This document shows positions 1 through 11,500 of a stretch of DNA of 64,000 bases, piece by piece. The DNA comes from Paludibacter sp. (lineage in GTDB: Bacteria > Bacteroidota > Bacteroidia > Bacteroidales > Paludibacteraceae). The translations under genes and the position numbers were made by a program. Location: contig JAQTTH010000001.1 of NCBI GenBank assembly GCA_028710895.1, positions 343,876-407,875 of the forward strand, read 5' to 3'. How positions within the stretch are numbered: the stretch's first letter is position 1; each line of letters begins with the position of its first letter. The notes under the pieces are model-generated. The model was not told the origin of the DNA. It saw only the letters and a list, made by a program, of their open reading frames with translations, and made no database searches.

Positions 1-1029
1 GTAAAAGTGACCAACCTGCTGACAAAAGGAGCGTGGAACCTCACTAAATTTAAATTACGCCTGTATAAAGGGATAAATACCATCAAAATAAGAGCCATTA
101 CACAAACAGCCGGAGGTATTTTACTCAATTATATGGCTCTCTATTCGTTGGACATGTCAAAAATAAGTTGCGTTCCAAATACCACTAAGACGCCCGGAAG
201 TTTCTTTCAAAAAGATAGTTTAATTGTTTTGGAAGCAGAAAATTACAATCAATTGAAAGTGGCTACAAACGGTAAAAAATGGACAAAGGCTCTTTTTGAT
301 AATGCTTCAAAACAATATGTGGTTATCTCACCGGCAGGTACGACCTACAGCACGGGAACTACTGCGGAAACTAATGCACCGATTTTGAGCTACAATGTCA
401 ATTTCACACATGCAGGCAACTACTCTGTTTGGGCGCGTGTCTATGCTTTTGATGCCACCGGCGACTCCTATCATTTGGGCTTAGATTCAAAAGTTTTACA
501 GGAAAACATTAACGTCAACAACAGCACTAAAGTGTATAAAAGTTTCACATGGATTAATGTTGCCAATAGCAATTTAGTAGTTCCCAAAGCCGGTATTCAA
601 AGCTTAGATTTATTTTGCATGGAGCCCAACCTGATTATTGACAAAGTTATACTGACACAAAATACAGCTTATGTACCTTCAGGCGCGGGACCGGTACAAA
701 ACTTTAATCCGGCAGATACCTTAAAATCCGGAACAGAAAGTGTAATGATGAATAATCAGGACTTTCAGATAAGCACTTACCCTAATCCGGCACAAAATCA
801 AATCAAGATTGCCTACAACATACCGGAAAGTAATAATGTAAATATCTCCGTTGTAAATACAAATGGTCAATTGGTGGCCAATTTAGTTGACCAGTATCAA
901 TTCGTCGGCAAGCATGAATATACATGGAACTTTTCGAAGTCGCTACCTGGCATAAATCAAGGACTGTATTTTGTCAGATTTCAAATAGGTGATACGATGA
1001 AAACTCAGAAAATAATTGTAATTCACTAA
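1..1029 (+). CDS. T9SS-secreted carbohydrate-binding-like protein, 5' truncated
   Basis: The frame is open from the first base of the window, so the true start lies upstream. At least 342 residues are visible. A stretch beginning about residue 70 (LIVLEAENY, later GNYSVWARVYAF) looks like a CBM6/CBM35-type beta-sandwich carbohydrate-binding module. The last ~80 residues begin with YPNPAQNQ and end in a KIIVIH tail. This is the type IX secretion C-terminal sorting domain (TIGR04183 family), which directs export across the outer membrane and surface attachment or release. The catalytic part, if any, is off the window. The gene precedes a pectin utilisation locus and is closed by a strong terminator, so it is probably the last gene of an upstream unit. 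The module assignment is by resemblance; the sorting domain is clear. Confidence 0.75.
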   Translation, partial: VKVTNLLTKGAWNLTKFKLRLYKGINTIKIRAITQTAGGILLNYMALYSLDMSKISCVPNTTKTPGSFFQKDSLIVLEAENYNQLKVATNGKKWTKALFDNASKQYVVISPAGTTYSTGTTAETNAPILSYNVNFTHAGNYSVWARVYAFDATGDSYHLGLDSKVLQENINVNNSTKVYKSFTWINVANSNLVVPKAGIQSLDLFCMEPNLIIDKVILTQNTAYVPSGAGPVQNFNPADTLKSGTESVMMNNQDFQISTYPNPAQNQIKIAYNIPESNNVNISVVNTNGQLVANLVDQYQFVGKHEYTWNFSKSLPGINQGLYFVRFQIGDTMKTQKIIVIH

Positions 1030-1100
1030 CAATCAATATTAAATTTCATGATAATAATGCAGTAGAACGATAATATTTTATTGCTGTCAGCTACAGATAA

Positions 1101-1130
1101 AGGAAGTTCAGAAATGAGCTTCCTTTTTTT
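1101..1130 (+). terminator. Rho-independent terminator after the T9SS protein
   Basis: GGAAGTTCA pairs with TGAGCTTCC (one G-U wobble) around a GAAA tetraloop, followed by seven T. A nearly identical hairpin lies at 31112-31141. Confidence 0.85.
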
Positions 1131-1369
1131 ATTTACTTCCTCTACTTGTCCAACATAACGGTAGGTCAATACAAAATTCACATCTCATTTTTTTCAGATT
1201 AAATCATTGTTATCAGTTGTTTGATATTTAATCATGAATTATAGCACTGACTAGTATTTATTGTGGTAAAAATTGATATTTATTTAAATGTCCTTTACGA
1301 TTAATCCGAAATACTATATCTTTACCTATCATTTCTATAAATCTACTAAAATCACATTATTCACTTTTC
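1131..1369 (+). promoter_or_regulatory. AT-rich leader of the hybrid two-component regulator
   Basis: This is the rest of the 340-base gap between genes 1 and 2. It is AT-rich with no ORF of note. TATCTTTA at 1317-1324 is one base off the Bacteroidota -7 element TAnnTTTG and lies about 46 bases before the start codon, so it may be the promoter. No convincing -33 element was seen. Confidence 0.3.
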
Positions 1370-4300
1370 ATGAGAAAGTTATACTTGGCAGTACTTTTAC
1401 TTGTAATGTCCCTGGTGGCAAAATCTCAAACCATTGCTCAAATTTCGCACTACTCTGTTGACGATGGTTTGTCGGAAAATAACGTAATGTGCATGCTGCA
1501 AGACAGGAAGGGAACTATGTGGTTTGGGACTTACGATGGACTAAATAAGTACGACGGGTATACTTTCCGAAACTTCAAAGGAAACCAAAATCAGCAATAC
1601 AGATTAATAAATTATCGAATCGACCGCATCAGGGAAGACAAACAAGGTTATTTGTGGCTTCAAACCTATGATGGGCGAACTTACCGATTTGATACATCCA
1701 CCGAAACATTTCTTCCAATACCTCAATGCGTCGATGAATATAAAAATTCAAAAGCATCATTTCGCGAAATCCAGATATTGAATGACGGTTCCATATGGCT
1801 GGTAAATAAAGATGCAGGTAGTGAAGATTGTTTCAGGGTTCAGAATTCAACAAACAAACAAAAGGTTATAATTTCTCATTTCACGAAAGATAATGGTAAT
1901 CTTTCATCGAACCATGTAAACAAAGTATATATTGACAAACAGCAAAATACGTGGATTCTAACCTCTAACGGAATCAATTTACTGAAGAAAGGCAGCTCTA
2001 AACCCATTCAGATTTTTAACGAAGCACAGAGTGGTAATATATATTCAATACTGGAAAAAAATCAGAACATCTATATTGGAGGTGAGCAGGGTAAATTTAG
2101 GATTTTTGATATCAAAAAAGGAACCTTCGATCTAATCCGAACGCCATTTACTCTCAATATTATTGATATTCAACAGATAAGTTCAACTGAAATCGTACTT
2201 ATAAACGATAAATTCAGCTTTTATATTTATAATACGACAGCAAAAACATTTCAGGAGTTTAAATTACCCAACAAAGCTGGTGAAAGTATATACGGGTGCT
2301 ACAAAGACAAGAGGAATAATTTGTGGATAGGTACTCAAAATTCCGGGGTTATATACTTCGATTCCAAACTAAAAAAGATTAATTTTCTCGAAACAAATAC
2401 GCCTGAAGAATTTTCAGGAATTATTATCCCCGAGTTAAATGTGATTGAAGATAAGTTTGATAACACATGGATATGCACAAAGAAAAGCGGACTTTTCAAA
2501 TATAACAGAAATTTAAATATTCTCGAACCATTTTATAATAACCCAAATTCGAATGAACGAAAATTCTCGAATTTACTTCATACTGCCATCTCAGATATAC
2601 AGGGGAATTTATGGTTAAGCACTTATTCGCAAGGTATAGATAAAGTTGTTTTTCGTGAATCCCAGTTTACATTTACAAAACCATTAGATATTCCGATATA
2701 CTCGAATAAAAACGAAATCCGATCAATTTTTCAGGATAGCAAAAAGTGGATTTGGGCTGGTTCTAAAAAAGGACTCGTATATCTGTATGATGAAAACAAA
2801 AAGCTCAGGGGATTATTAGGGTTCGATGGTAAAATAAACGGAAATAAACCATTTGATGTACCTGTTTACAATATCATGGAGGACCGATCTGGAACAATAT
2901 GGCTGGCATCAAAAGGAATGGGCTTATTTAAAGTCAACCGAAAATCTGACAACACATTTATAATCAGAAATTTTCAATATAACCCACAAGATATTTATAG
3001 TTTAAGTTCCAATGCCGTTTATTCTGTATTTCAGGACCATTTAAATCAGATTTGGGTTGGTACGTACGGTGGAGGTATAAATCTTATCGACAACAGTACC
3101 GGAGAATTGCGATTCATTAGCAATCGTAATAAGCTAAAGAACTATCCAATAAATGAATGCTATAAAGTCCGCTATGTTACCGAAGACAAAAACGGGTATA
3201 TATTTGTTGGTACAACGGAAGGTCTTGTTGTATTTAGGAACAACGACAGGAAGCCTGAAGAAATTTCATTTGCAAGATACATCCATAATTCGTCGAATAA
3301 ATATTCACTGTCTGGCAACGATGTTCAATACATATTACCGACCAGGAATGGAAATTTGTATTTGGCCCTTTTTGGTGGTGGATTGAATATTCTCAAGCAA
3401 GGTTATAATCCATCTAAGGAAGATCTTCATTTTGAAGTAATTAAAAAAAACGATGGGTCTTTTTTTAATGTAATTTACACATTGAAAGAAGATGACAAGG
3501 GATGTGTGTGGATGTCGACACAAACTAAGATTGTAAAATACAACTCAATTGACTCTAAATTTGACATTTACAAACCTATTGCTTCAAACAATTACTTCTT
3601 TATTGAAGCAGCAGTTTCCAAAACAAAACAGGGCGAAATACTTTATGGCACTTCAAATGGATTTGTTTCGTTTAACCCATTGAAGATATCAAAGAGCATC
3701 TTTGTACCCAGAATTTGTCTGACTCAACTTCAGATTTTCAACAAACCTGTGCAAGTAGGTGAAAATGACTCGCCGTTAGAAATATCTATTGACGACACTA
3801 AAGAATTGATTTTAAATCATAAACAAAACATTTTTTCAATCGAATTTGCCTCTCTCGACTACATAAATCCAAAAGGAATACAATATGCTTATAAGCTCGA
3901 AGGGTTCGAAAACGAATGGAACTATGTTGGAAATCAGCAAATTGCCACTTACACAAATCTTCCTAAAGGGAGGTATATTTTCCATGTAAAATCCACCAAT
4001 TCCGATGGAGAGTGGGTTAATAACGAAAAAACAATTGTAATAATAAAACAACCCTCATTCTGGGAATCTATATGGGGACTTCTATTCTATGTTTGTTTAT
4101 TCTTCTTACTGTTAGGATTAACAACATATATTCTTTTTACAATTTACCGGTTACGAAATGAAGTTAATGTAGAGCATCGCATCACTAACATGAAATTACG
4201 ATTCTTCACTGACATTTCGCATGAATTGCGTACCCCGCTAACACTCATTGCATCGCCTGTTGAAAACTTATTACAGAAAGAAATCATGTCAGACAATGCA

Positions 4301-5767
4301 AAGGAACAATTACAAATTGTACAACGCAATACTGACCGCATGTTACGTCTTATTAATCAGATTCTAGATTTCAGAAAGGTTCAAAATAAGAAAATGAATC
4401 TGATAATTGAAGCAATAGATGTAAAAGAGTTTGTCAATGAAATATGCATAAGTTTCAAGAAACTGGCTGAAGATAAAAACATTGACCTGAAAATCACAAA
4501 CAAAATTGAAAATGCACAACTTTGGGTTGATAAAGATAAATTCGAAAAAATAATCTATAACCTTTTATCTAATGCATTTAAATTCAGTCAATCAAAGAAT
4601 ACAATTGAAATTATTTTAAGTGACGAAAGTAATGTAGTTGTTATTACTATCAAAGATCAGGGTATCGGAATAAGTAAAGACAAAATGAAGCTTCTTTTCG
4701 AACGCTTTGAAAGCTTTGCTTCAACCAATACAGCTTTTCAGGCAAGCACCGGTATAGGATTGTCATTAACCAAAGAATTGGTAGAATTGCATCATGCAAA
4801 AATAGAAGTTGAAAGTGAATCCGGTAAGGGTTCCGCCTTCCGGTTGATTTTCAAGAAAGGGTTTGAACATTATAATGGAACTGATGACTTTATGTTGAAG
4901 GATTTGAATCAGCCTGGAGATGCAATAGAATCTGATGTAACCGCCAATGAAAACACAGAATCTGAGTTAAACATTTATCCATTGAGCAATGAATTAATGA
5001 AAATTCTCATAGTAGAAGATAATAAAGAGTTGCGTACATTCCTGAAGTCTGTTTTAAGTGTAAATTATGATGTTTTCGAAGCGGAAAATGGCGTTCAAGG
5101 CCTAGATATAGCACTAACCTATTCACCTGACATTATTGTTTCTGATGTTATGATGCCAGATATGGATGGTTTAGAATTGGCAAAGGCTATAAAAAGCAAT
5201 ATTAACATCAGCCACATCCCATTGATACTCTTAACAGCTAAAACTGACATTGAGAGTAAACTGGAAGCGCTCGAATGTGGAGTAGATGATTATATCACAA
5301 AACCTTTCAGTTCAACATATCTCGAAGCCAGAATTGAAAATTTACTTAAACTACGAAAGCAACTGCAAACTTACTTTCAATCATCTTTAACAAGTGGTAT
5401 TATTTCCATGTCGAAACCAAATATAACTAAGCAAGACGATATATTCATTCAGAATACAATGAAGTTTGTTGAAGAAAATTACGCAAATCCGGACATGAAT
5501 ATTGATGATATTGCTACCAATTCCGGTTTAAGTAGATCTTCGTTCTTTAAAAAGCTGAAAATGATTACCGGTTTGGCACCTGTTGATTTCATTAAAGAAT
5601 TCCGCGTTCAACGAGCCATGCAACTACTTGAAGCCGGAGAAACAAATATAAGTCAGATAGCTTATCAGGTTGGAATGGATGATCCACGTTATTTCAGTAA
5701 ATGTTTTAAACAAAAATATGGAATGAACCCGAGAGAATATAAGCTTAAGATGAATTCCGGGGAATAA
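1370..5767 (+). CDS. Hybrid two-component system sensor/regulator (HTCS)
   Basis: This is a 1465-residue one-protein signalling system of the type that controls Bacteroidota polysaccharide loci. An N-terminal signal peptide (about 1-20) is followed by a periplasmic double beta-propeller of Reg_prop repeats (recurrent WFGTYDGL, IWVGTYGGG-like blades, about 25-780). A Y_Y_Y domain (about 830-885) and one transmembrane helix (about 898-925) come next. The cytoplasmic part has HisKA with phospho-acceptor H951 (SHELRTP), an HATPase domain (NLLSNAFKFS; DQGIG; GIGLSL), a receiver domain with D1259 (SDVMMPDMDG) and K in ITKPF, and a C-terminal AraC-type DNA-binding domain (about 1365-1465). By family knowledge it binds an oligosaccharide in the periplasm and activates the adjacent Sus operon. 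It is very likely the switch for the pectin genes downstream. All domains look intact. Confidence 0.97.
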   Translation: MRKLYLAVLLLVMSLVAKSQTIAQISHYSVDDGLSENNVMCMLQDRKGTMWFGTYDGLNKYDGYTFRNFKGNQNQQYRLINYRIDRIREDKQGYLWLQTYDGRTYRFDTSTETFLPIPQCVDEYKNSKASFREIQILNDGSIWLVNKDAGSEDCFRVQNSTNKQKVIISHFTKDNGNLSSNHVNKVYIDKQQNTWILTSNGINLLKKGSSKPIQIFNEAQSGNIYSILEKNQNIYIGGEQGKFRIFDIKKGTFDLIRTPFTLNIIDIQQISSTEIVLINDKFSFYIYNTTAKTFQEFKLPNKAGESIYGCYKDKRNNLWIGTQNSGVIYFDSKLKKINFLETNTPEEFSGIIIPELNVIEDKFDNTWICTKKSGLFKYNRNLNILEPFYNNPNSNERKFSNLLHTAISDIQGNLWLSTYSQGIDKVVFRESQFTFTKPLDIPIYSNKNEIRSIFQDSKKWIWAGSKKGLVYLYDENKKLRGLLGFDGKINGNKPFDVPVYNIMEDRSGTIWLASKGMGLFKVNRKSDNTFIIRNFQYNPQDIYSLSSNAVYSVFQDHLNQIWVGTYGGGINLIDNSTGELRFISNRNKLKNYPINECYKVRYVTEDKNGYIFVGTTEGLVVFRNNDRKPEEISFARYIHNSSNKYSLSGNDVQYILPTRNGNLYLALFGGGLNILKQGYNPSKEDLHFEVIKKNDGSFFNVIYTLKEDDKGCVWMSTQTKIVKYNSIDSKFDIYKPIASNNYFFIEAAVSKTKQGEILYGTSNGFVSFNPLKISKSIFVPRICLTQLQIFNKPVQVGENDSPLEISIDDTKELILNHKQNIFSIEFASLDYINPKGIQYAYKLEGFENEWNYVGNQQIATYTNLPKGRYIFHVKSTNSDGEWVNNEKTIVIIKQPSFWESIWGLLFYVCLFFLLLGLTTYILFTIYRLRNEVNVEHRITNMKLRFFTDISHELRTPLTLIASPVENLLQKEIMSDNAKEQLQIVQRNTDRMLRLINQILDFRKVQNKKMNLIIEAIDVKEFVNEICISFKKLAEDKNIDLKITNKIENAQLWVDKDKFEKIIYNLLSNAFKFSQSKNTIEIILSDESNVVVITIKDQGIGISKDKMKLLFERFESFASTNTAFQASTGIGLSLTKELVELHHAKIEVESESGKGSAFRLIFKKGFEHYNGTDDFMLKDLNQPGDAIESDVTANENTESELNIYPLSNELMKILIVEDNKELRTFLKSVLSVNYDVFEAENGVQGLDIALTYSPDIIVSDVMMPDMDGLELAKAIKSNINISHIPLILLTAKTDIESKLEALECGVDDYITKPFSSTYLEARIENLLKLRKQLQTYFQSSLTSGIISMSKPNITKQDDIFIQNTMKFVEENYANPDMNIDDIATNSGLSRSSFFKKLKMITGLAPVDFIKEFRVQRAMQLLEAGETNISQIAYQVGMDDPRYFSKCFKQKYGMNPREYKLKMNSGE

Positions 5768-5793
5768 AATTATATATAATTTTGAGATTACGA

Positions 5794-5830
5794 ATAAAAG
5801 CGCCACTGTTAATTCAAAGGCGCTTTTATC
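5794..5830 (+). terminator. Terminator after the HTCS gene
   Basis: Perfect 11-bp inverted repeat ATAAAAGCGCC / GGCGCTTTTAT with a 14-base loop, 27 bases after the HTCS stop. The T tract lies inside the 3' arm. Confidence 0.75.
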
Positions 5831-5843
5831 ATGACTTAACGCA

Positions 5844-5876
5844 TTGAATTTAAGACTGTTTGCGCTTTTATATTTG
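5844..5876 (+). promoter_or_regulatory. Candidate promoter of the Sus operon
   Basis: TATATTTG (5869-5876) matches the Bacteroidota -7 consensus TAnnTTTG, with TTG at 5844-5846 about the right distance upstream for a -33 element. It leaves a long leader (~300 bases) before the first lipoprotein gene. This AT-rich leader (5877-6180) could hold the regulator's binding site, but no clear repeat was identified in it. Confidence 0.35.
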
Positions 5877-6180
5877 CCGCATATAAATTAATATATTTTA
5901 TATCAAATCGTTTGTATTTCACCATTTCCCAGATTATATACCTATATTTACCTGATATTACACATACATTATAACTTTTATAGATTTCTTTGTACTATCA
6001 AAAAATCTGTAAAAAGAATCTTATATATTTCTCAAAAGACCAAAAATCACAACAAGAAACTGATTGATTCGAATTTTTTATGCATAGTAAAAATAAAGAT
6101 CTCTGGTTGTAAGTTGAAATGCTATTAACATGAAATATATGGCAATCTATTACAATGATTAAATAAATAAATCTAATAAT

Positions 6181-8529
6181 ATGAATCACAAACTCAATTT
6201 GAGTATAAAGCTCATTTCAGTTTACTTTTTATTCTTTTTCCTTAGTTCATGCAATAAAGATAACTATTACGATACTCCCAGCTGGCTCAAAGGAAGTATT
6301 TATCAGGTTTTAGAACAACGAGGTAATTATACTATTTTCTTAAAAGGGGTGGATTTGGCCAATATGAAGCCTATTGTTGATGGCAAAGGAATCCTGACAG
6401 TAATGGCTCCAAACGATTCAGCTTTTACAGCCTATCTGAATGAAAATTATGCCGGAAAAAAGATAGATGAATTGCCAAAAGAAGAAATCTCAAAGCTAAT
6501 CGGCTTTCATGTTTTGTATTATGCCTTTGGCAAAGATAAATTATTAAATTTCAGACCACTCGAAGGAGATGGGGTGAGCTTAGCCGACCAAAATATCAAT
6601 GCAGGGCTCTATTATAAGTACCGTACAAAAAGTATGGACGGAATAACAATAGAAAAAGATACTGCTGGAAAGGATGTGAGTGTTTATCATTTAGAACGTT
6701 TTCTGCCTATTTTTTCTTACCGGATGTTTCATACAAAACAAATTGATGCAAAATACAATTACGAATATTTTTATCCAAACACATCCTGGAAAGATAATTC
6801 AGGATTCAACATTGCAAATGCAGCTGTTAAAGATTATGCAATTATTGCAAACAATGGCTATGTGTATACAATAGACCGTGTTTTACGACCACTTGAAACT
6901 ATTTACAAAGAATTAGCATCCAATCCCGATTATTCGGATTATCTGAAGCTATATAATGCCTATCAATTTTATGTGCCAGACCCAAATCTGACATTACAAT
7001 ATGGAAATGGAGTTACACTATATCAACACTATTATTCATCTCCATTAGCAAACATAGCTTCTGAATGGCCAGCAAAAAACAATTTAGTAGTTGATTACAA
7101 GGCTATAGACCAGTTGTCGTCTATTTCATACAGCGTTTTTGCCCCGAATAATACAGCTCTGAATTCATTTTTCAACGATTATTGGAAAGTTGGTGGTTAT
7201 AATTCGTTAAGCGAGGTAAGTAAAACATCCATAAATTACTTGTTATTCAATTCAGTTTATACGTCTTCCATTGCTTTTCCTGAAGAAATAAAAAAAGGAT
7301 TGATAAAAAACAGTTATGGCACTGTCATAAAATTCGATCCGGATGCTGTTCCTGCTGCAGGCCGAAAGATGTGCGTGAATGGGGTTTTGTACAGCCTCAA
7401 TGAGCTTACACCTCCTGCAATGTTTGGCTCAGTAACCGGACCTGCTTTTCAATACAAGAATTACAGTTACTTTTTAGACTGGTTAAATGCATCTGATTTA
7501 GTGTTAACTCTGGCTTCAGATCAGACCCGTTTTATTTTGTTATACCCTTCTAATACATTGATTAACAAAACTGGCATTACTAAAGATACTAACACAGGTA
7601 TATTCAAAAAAGGAACTCAAACATTTTCGGCAACGACTCAGCAAACCTATATTTATGCTCATACAGTAAGCATTGATGCTACACCGGGAGCACCAAGCAG
7701 CCTGCCAACAAGCGGAAATCATGTACTTAGGACTTTATCTCCAACCACAATGCTTTATTGGTATTTGAAAGATGGAAGAATAACCAATAGCGTTAAATTC
7801 AATGAATTGCTTTATATCCCGGATGCAACCGAAGACAAAGTGTTTAGCGATATAAATGAGTTGACATTCCGCAATGGTTGGTCTAATGGTAAATGTTACT
7901 CATACGAGAACACAGCTTACCCTACAGTTTTTGAGGGATCTAATGCAAATGCATTGTATAATTCATTTATTCCAATGATTATAAATAATCGGAACAGTTC
8001 AACAACAAAGTATTATGGCTTCATACAATTGCTTGATAAGGCGAACCTTATTAATGGCCAGGTTCTGTCAGCTGTAGTAGAAAGCTGCCTTATGTTTATA
8101 CCAACTACGGCTGCTGTTGAAAACGCTGTATTGGCTGGCAAAATTCCGGGGATTTCAACTACAAGTACATCAATAGATGATCCGAACTTCTTTATTAATT
8201 GCACAGTGACTGACGCCAGCGAGCTCTCATCCTATCTGTTACAATACTTTATCCCATTAAGCACGGCCGTAATATCAAATTATCCTTTTATTGGCTGGAA
8301 CGAAAATATAACCAGTGGCTTACCTACGCTCCAAACATATATTAGTGGTGGCAAAGTAATGTCCAAGTCTAAAATGCTCGTAACCGACGCAAACAGCAAA
8401 ATCAGTATTCGGGTTGTTGATAATACAGGAACACCAACCAGCGCTTGGGTTGATGTAATTCCTGATTATAATTATTTCCCTTTTGTATTTGATGATGGAT
8501 GTGTTCATTTCATAAAAGATGTATTCTAA
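6181..8529 (+). CDS. Fasciclin (FAS1)-domain lipoprotein, first gene of the Sus operon
   Basis: 782-residue predicted surface or periplasmic lipoprotein. The hydrophobic leader ends in a lipobox (FLSSC, Cys24) and is followed by acidic/polar residues. At least two FAS1-like units are visible from their signature strands: LTVMAPNDSAFTAYL at about 80 with a closing NNGYVYTIDRVLRP near 225, and YSVFAPNNTALNSFF near 320 with a closing VNGVLYSLNEL near 405. A further degenerate unit starts near 425 (FILLYPSNTLI). FAS1 domains mediate adhesion or ligand binding in other proteins. In Sus loci such lipoproteins sit where surface glycan-binding proteins are expected, so glycan binding is an inference. 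It lies 37 bases before SusC 1 and is probably co-transcribed with it. Confidence 0.85.
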   Translation: MNHKLNLSIKLISVYFLFFFLSSCNKDNYYDTPSWLKGSIYQVLEQRGNYTIFLKGVDLANMKPIVDGKGILTVMAPNDSAFTAYLNENYAGKKIDELPKEEISKLIGFHVLYYAFGKDKLLNFRPLEGDGVSLADQNINAGLYYKYRTKSMDGITIEKDTAGKDVSVYHLERFLPIFSYRMFHTKQIDAKYNYEYFYPNTSWKDNSGFNIANAAVKDYAIIANNGYVYTIDRVLRPLETIYKELASNPDYSDYLKLYNAYQFYVPDPNLTLQYGNGVTLYQHYYSSPLANIASEWPAKNNLVVDYKAIDQLSSISYSVFAPNNTALNSFFNDYWKVGGYNSLSEVSKTSINYLLFNSVYTSSIAFPEEIKKGLIKNSYGTVIKFDPDAVPAAGRKMCVNGVLYSLNELTPPAMFGSVTGPAFQYKNYSYFLDWLNASDLVLTLASDQTRFILLYPSNTLINKTGITKDTNTGIFKKGTQTFSATTQQTYIYAHTVSIDATPGAPSSLPTSGNHVLRTLSPTTMLYWYLKDGRITNSVKFNELLYIPDATEDKVFSDINELTFRNGWSNGKCYSYENTAYPTVFEGSNANALYNSFIPMIINNRNSSTTKYYGFIQLLDKANLINGQVLSAVVESCLMFIPTTAAVENAVLAGKIPGISTTSTSIDDPNFFINCTVTDASELSSYLLQYFIPLSTAVISNYPFIGWNENITSGLPTLQTYISGGKVMSKSKMLVTDANSKISIRVVDNTGTPTSAWVDVIPDYNYFPFVFDDGCVHFIKDVF

Positions 8530-8566
8530 AAAATAACGATTTCTCCAATAAACAGATCGAAACAAT

Positions 8567-11500
8567 ATGAAAATAAAAAATATATTTGTCGTTATTATGC
8601 TCTTTTACAGTTTGGTCGGTACTGCCCAAAACTCTCGTATAATAAGCGGAACTGTTACTGAAATATCAAATGGTAAAAGTGAACCGGGTATTGCCGTGAA
8701 TGTTGTCTTTTCCAATGAGCAGAATAGAACTTTGACTGGTACAGTGACTAATTTTGAGGGGAAATACTCACTCAAAGTTCCGGAGAATGCGGGTAAATTG
8801 AAAATTGTATTCTCCTATATTGGCATGAATACCCGTAAATTTGATTTTACGGGACAAAAAACGCTTAATGTTGAACTTACAGAAAATACGCATAATCTTC
8901 AGGATATTGTTGTAAAGGGGAATCGTAATGTAAGTGAATTAGGAGTAACAGACAGGCTTCAAACAGCATCGTCGCAGAGAATAAGTATGGACAAACTGAC
9001 AGCCGACATTCCTGTTGTTTCGGTTGAAGAAGCTCTTCAGGGAAAAATTGCCGGTTTGGATATCCTTGCAGGTGGTGATCCCGGTTCAAGAAGTTCAATT
9101 CGTATCCGTGGAACAGCTACTTTAAACTCCAGTGCCGATCCGCTCATTGTTATTAATGGCGTTCCTTATTCAACTAAAATCAGCGATAATTTTGATTTCA
9201 ACACGGCAAACGACGAAGACTTTGCTGCAATGCTTAACCTGAATCCAAATGATATTGAATCAATTGAAGTGTTGAAAGATGCAGCTTCAACATCAATTTA
9301 TGGTACTGAGGGAGCAAACGGTGTTTTGCTCATTACAACCAAAAAGGGAGCAAAAACAAAAACGACATTTTCTGTTTCATCTAAAACATCTGTGAAAATT
9401 GAGCCAGTTCCAATGCCAATGCTAAATGGAAATCAATATGTTGCATTTATACAAGATGCTATTTGGAATACTGCAAATGCCCGCGGCTTATCAAAGTCTG
9501 GTGACTTGCTGAAACTCCTGTTTGACACTCCTGAGATTAACTACAATCCGAATTGGAGGTATTTTAATGAATATAACGTAAATACCGATTGGCTTTCCTA
9601 CGTAAAAAGAGATGCTATTACTACCGACAATAGTTTCTCCATGTCCGGTGGTGGTGAAAAGGCAACATATCGTTTATCTATGTCGCTTACCGACGAAGGT
9701 GGAACTACAGTAGGAACTGACCTTAAACGTCTGACAACCAGTATGACTGTAGGATATATGTTTTCTGATAAATTACGTGTTGAAGCTGACTTTGGATATT
9801 CAGGTTCCGACAAGAAAGATAACTGGACCACCAATGTTCGTGCAGAGGCCTTCCGGAAAATGCCAAACAAAAGTCCTTATTGGATGGCTACAGACGCTCA
9901 TGGAGATGTATATGCCACCGATAATTATTTCACCCGTCAAAACAGCGATGAATTTCAGGGCGCATTTATCGATAGTAAGGGCGGTTCAAATTTTCATCCG
10001 ATTATTATGGCTAATGAAAGCTACAATAATACCTATCAGGATGAAGAACGTATGAATGTAAGACTTAAGTATGATTTCTTAGATGGTTTTTCATATTCGG
10101 GTTATGTGAGTATGAAATTCAATACGACTAAAAACCGAAAATTCTTGCCACAATCAGCAACTGATGTTCGTGTAGACAATCAATATTCAAATCAGAGTAC
10201 AGATGCCTATTCTAACAATTTGGCACTGCTCACTGAAAATAAACTTATGTATCGTCATAACTGGAATTCAATACATAATCTTGTTGCAACTACAATCTGG
10301 CGAACTTCACAGTACGTAAGTTCAAATTATACAAGTCAAATATATGGTGCATCCTCAGCTTCCATGTCCGATCCGGTAACAGGAGGAACGATTTATACAT
10401 TGGGTTCCGGAGATTCACAGAACCGCACTGTGTCAGGAATTTCAAGTGTAAACTACTCGCTGCTTAACAAATATGTACTATCCGGTACAGTTAACTTTGA
10501 AGGAAATTCAAGTTTGGGTATTACTAAACGTTGGGGAGCATTCCCATCGTTGGGCTTAGCATGGCAAATGAAGGAAGAGGATTTTCTGAAGAAAGCTACG
10601 TGGTTGGATGATTTGAAACTGCGCACCAGTTATGGTCAGAGTGGTCAGTCGCCAAGCGGAACTGCTCCTTATGTGGGAACTTACAAGTCGGTTGGCAAAT
10701 ATAATACAGCCACAGGTATAGCACCAGCTTCGATGCAGTTGAATAACCTGAAATGGGAATCTTCAACAGAATATGACTTTGGAGTAGACATTTCACTTCT
10801 CAAGAATAAATTGACTATGACATTCGATTATTACTATAAATATACCAAAGATTTGTTACAAAAAGGAATGAGCATACCTTCATCAACAGGTTATGATAGC
10901 AATGGTAGTACAATTGCTTACTTCAATTCGGGCGAAATGAGCAATACCGGGTTGGAATATCGGTTCGACTACACAATTGTTTCAACTAAAAAGTGGAATG
11001 TTGCTGCAAATTTCAATATAGCCAGAAATATCAATAAAATTGAAGCCTTACCTGAAAATATGACTCAGTCGAATTACTCATTGTCAAATGGTCAGTATGC
11101 ACAGAAGGTTATAACAGGAACACCTACAGGCTCATTCTTTGGGTATAAATATCTGGGGGTTTATCAAAATACCGAAGATACATACGCTAAAGATGACAAA
11201 AATAAAATCATGTATAATTTAGATGGAAACCCGATAGTAACAAAAAACAGTACATACACCTGTTTTCCGGGCGATGCAAAATATGCAGATATAAATCATG
11301 ATGGGATAATTAACGAAAAGGACATTGTTTATATTGGTAACTGTATGCCGGTTATTATTGGTGGAGGTGGAGCCAGCGTAAAATATCAGGATTTTTCCCT
11401 GAATATAAATTTTCACTACCGTCTGGGGCAAAAGATTATCAATCAGGCTCGTATGAATAGTGAATCAATGTATGGTACTGATAATCAAAGTATAGCTGTT

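Noticed and set aside
9598-9870. 90-codon antisense frame in SusC 1
   Set aside because: Antisense shadow; the plug and barrel of the SusC protein are uninterrupted here.
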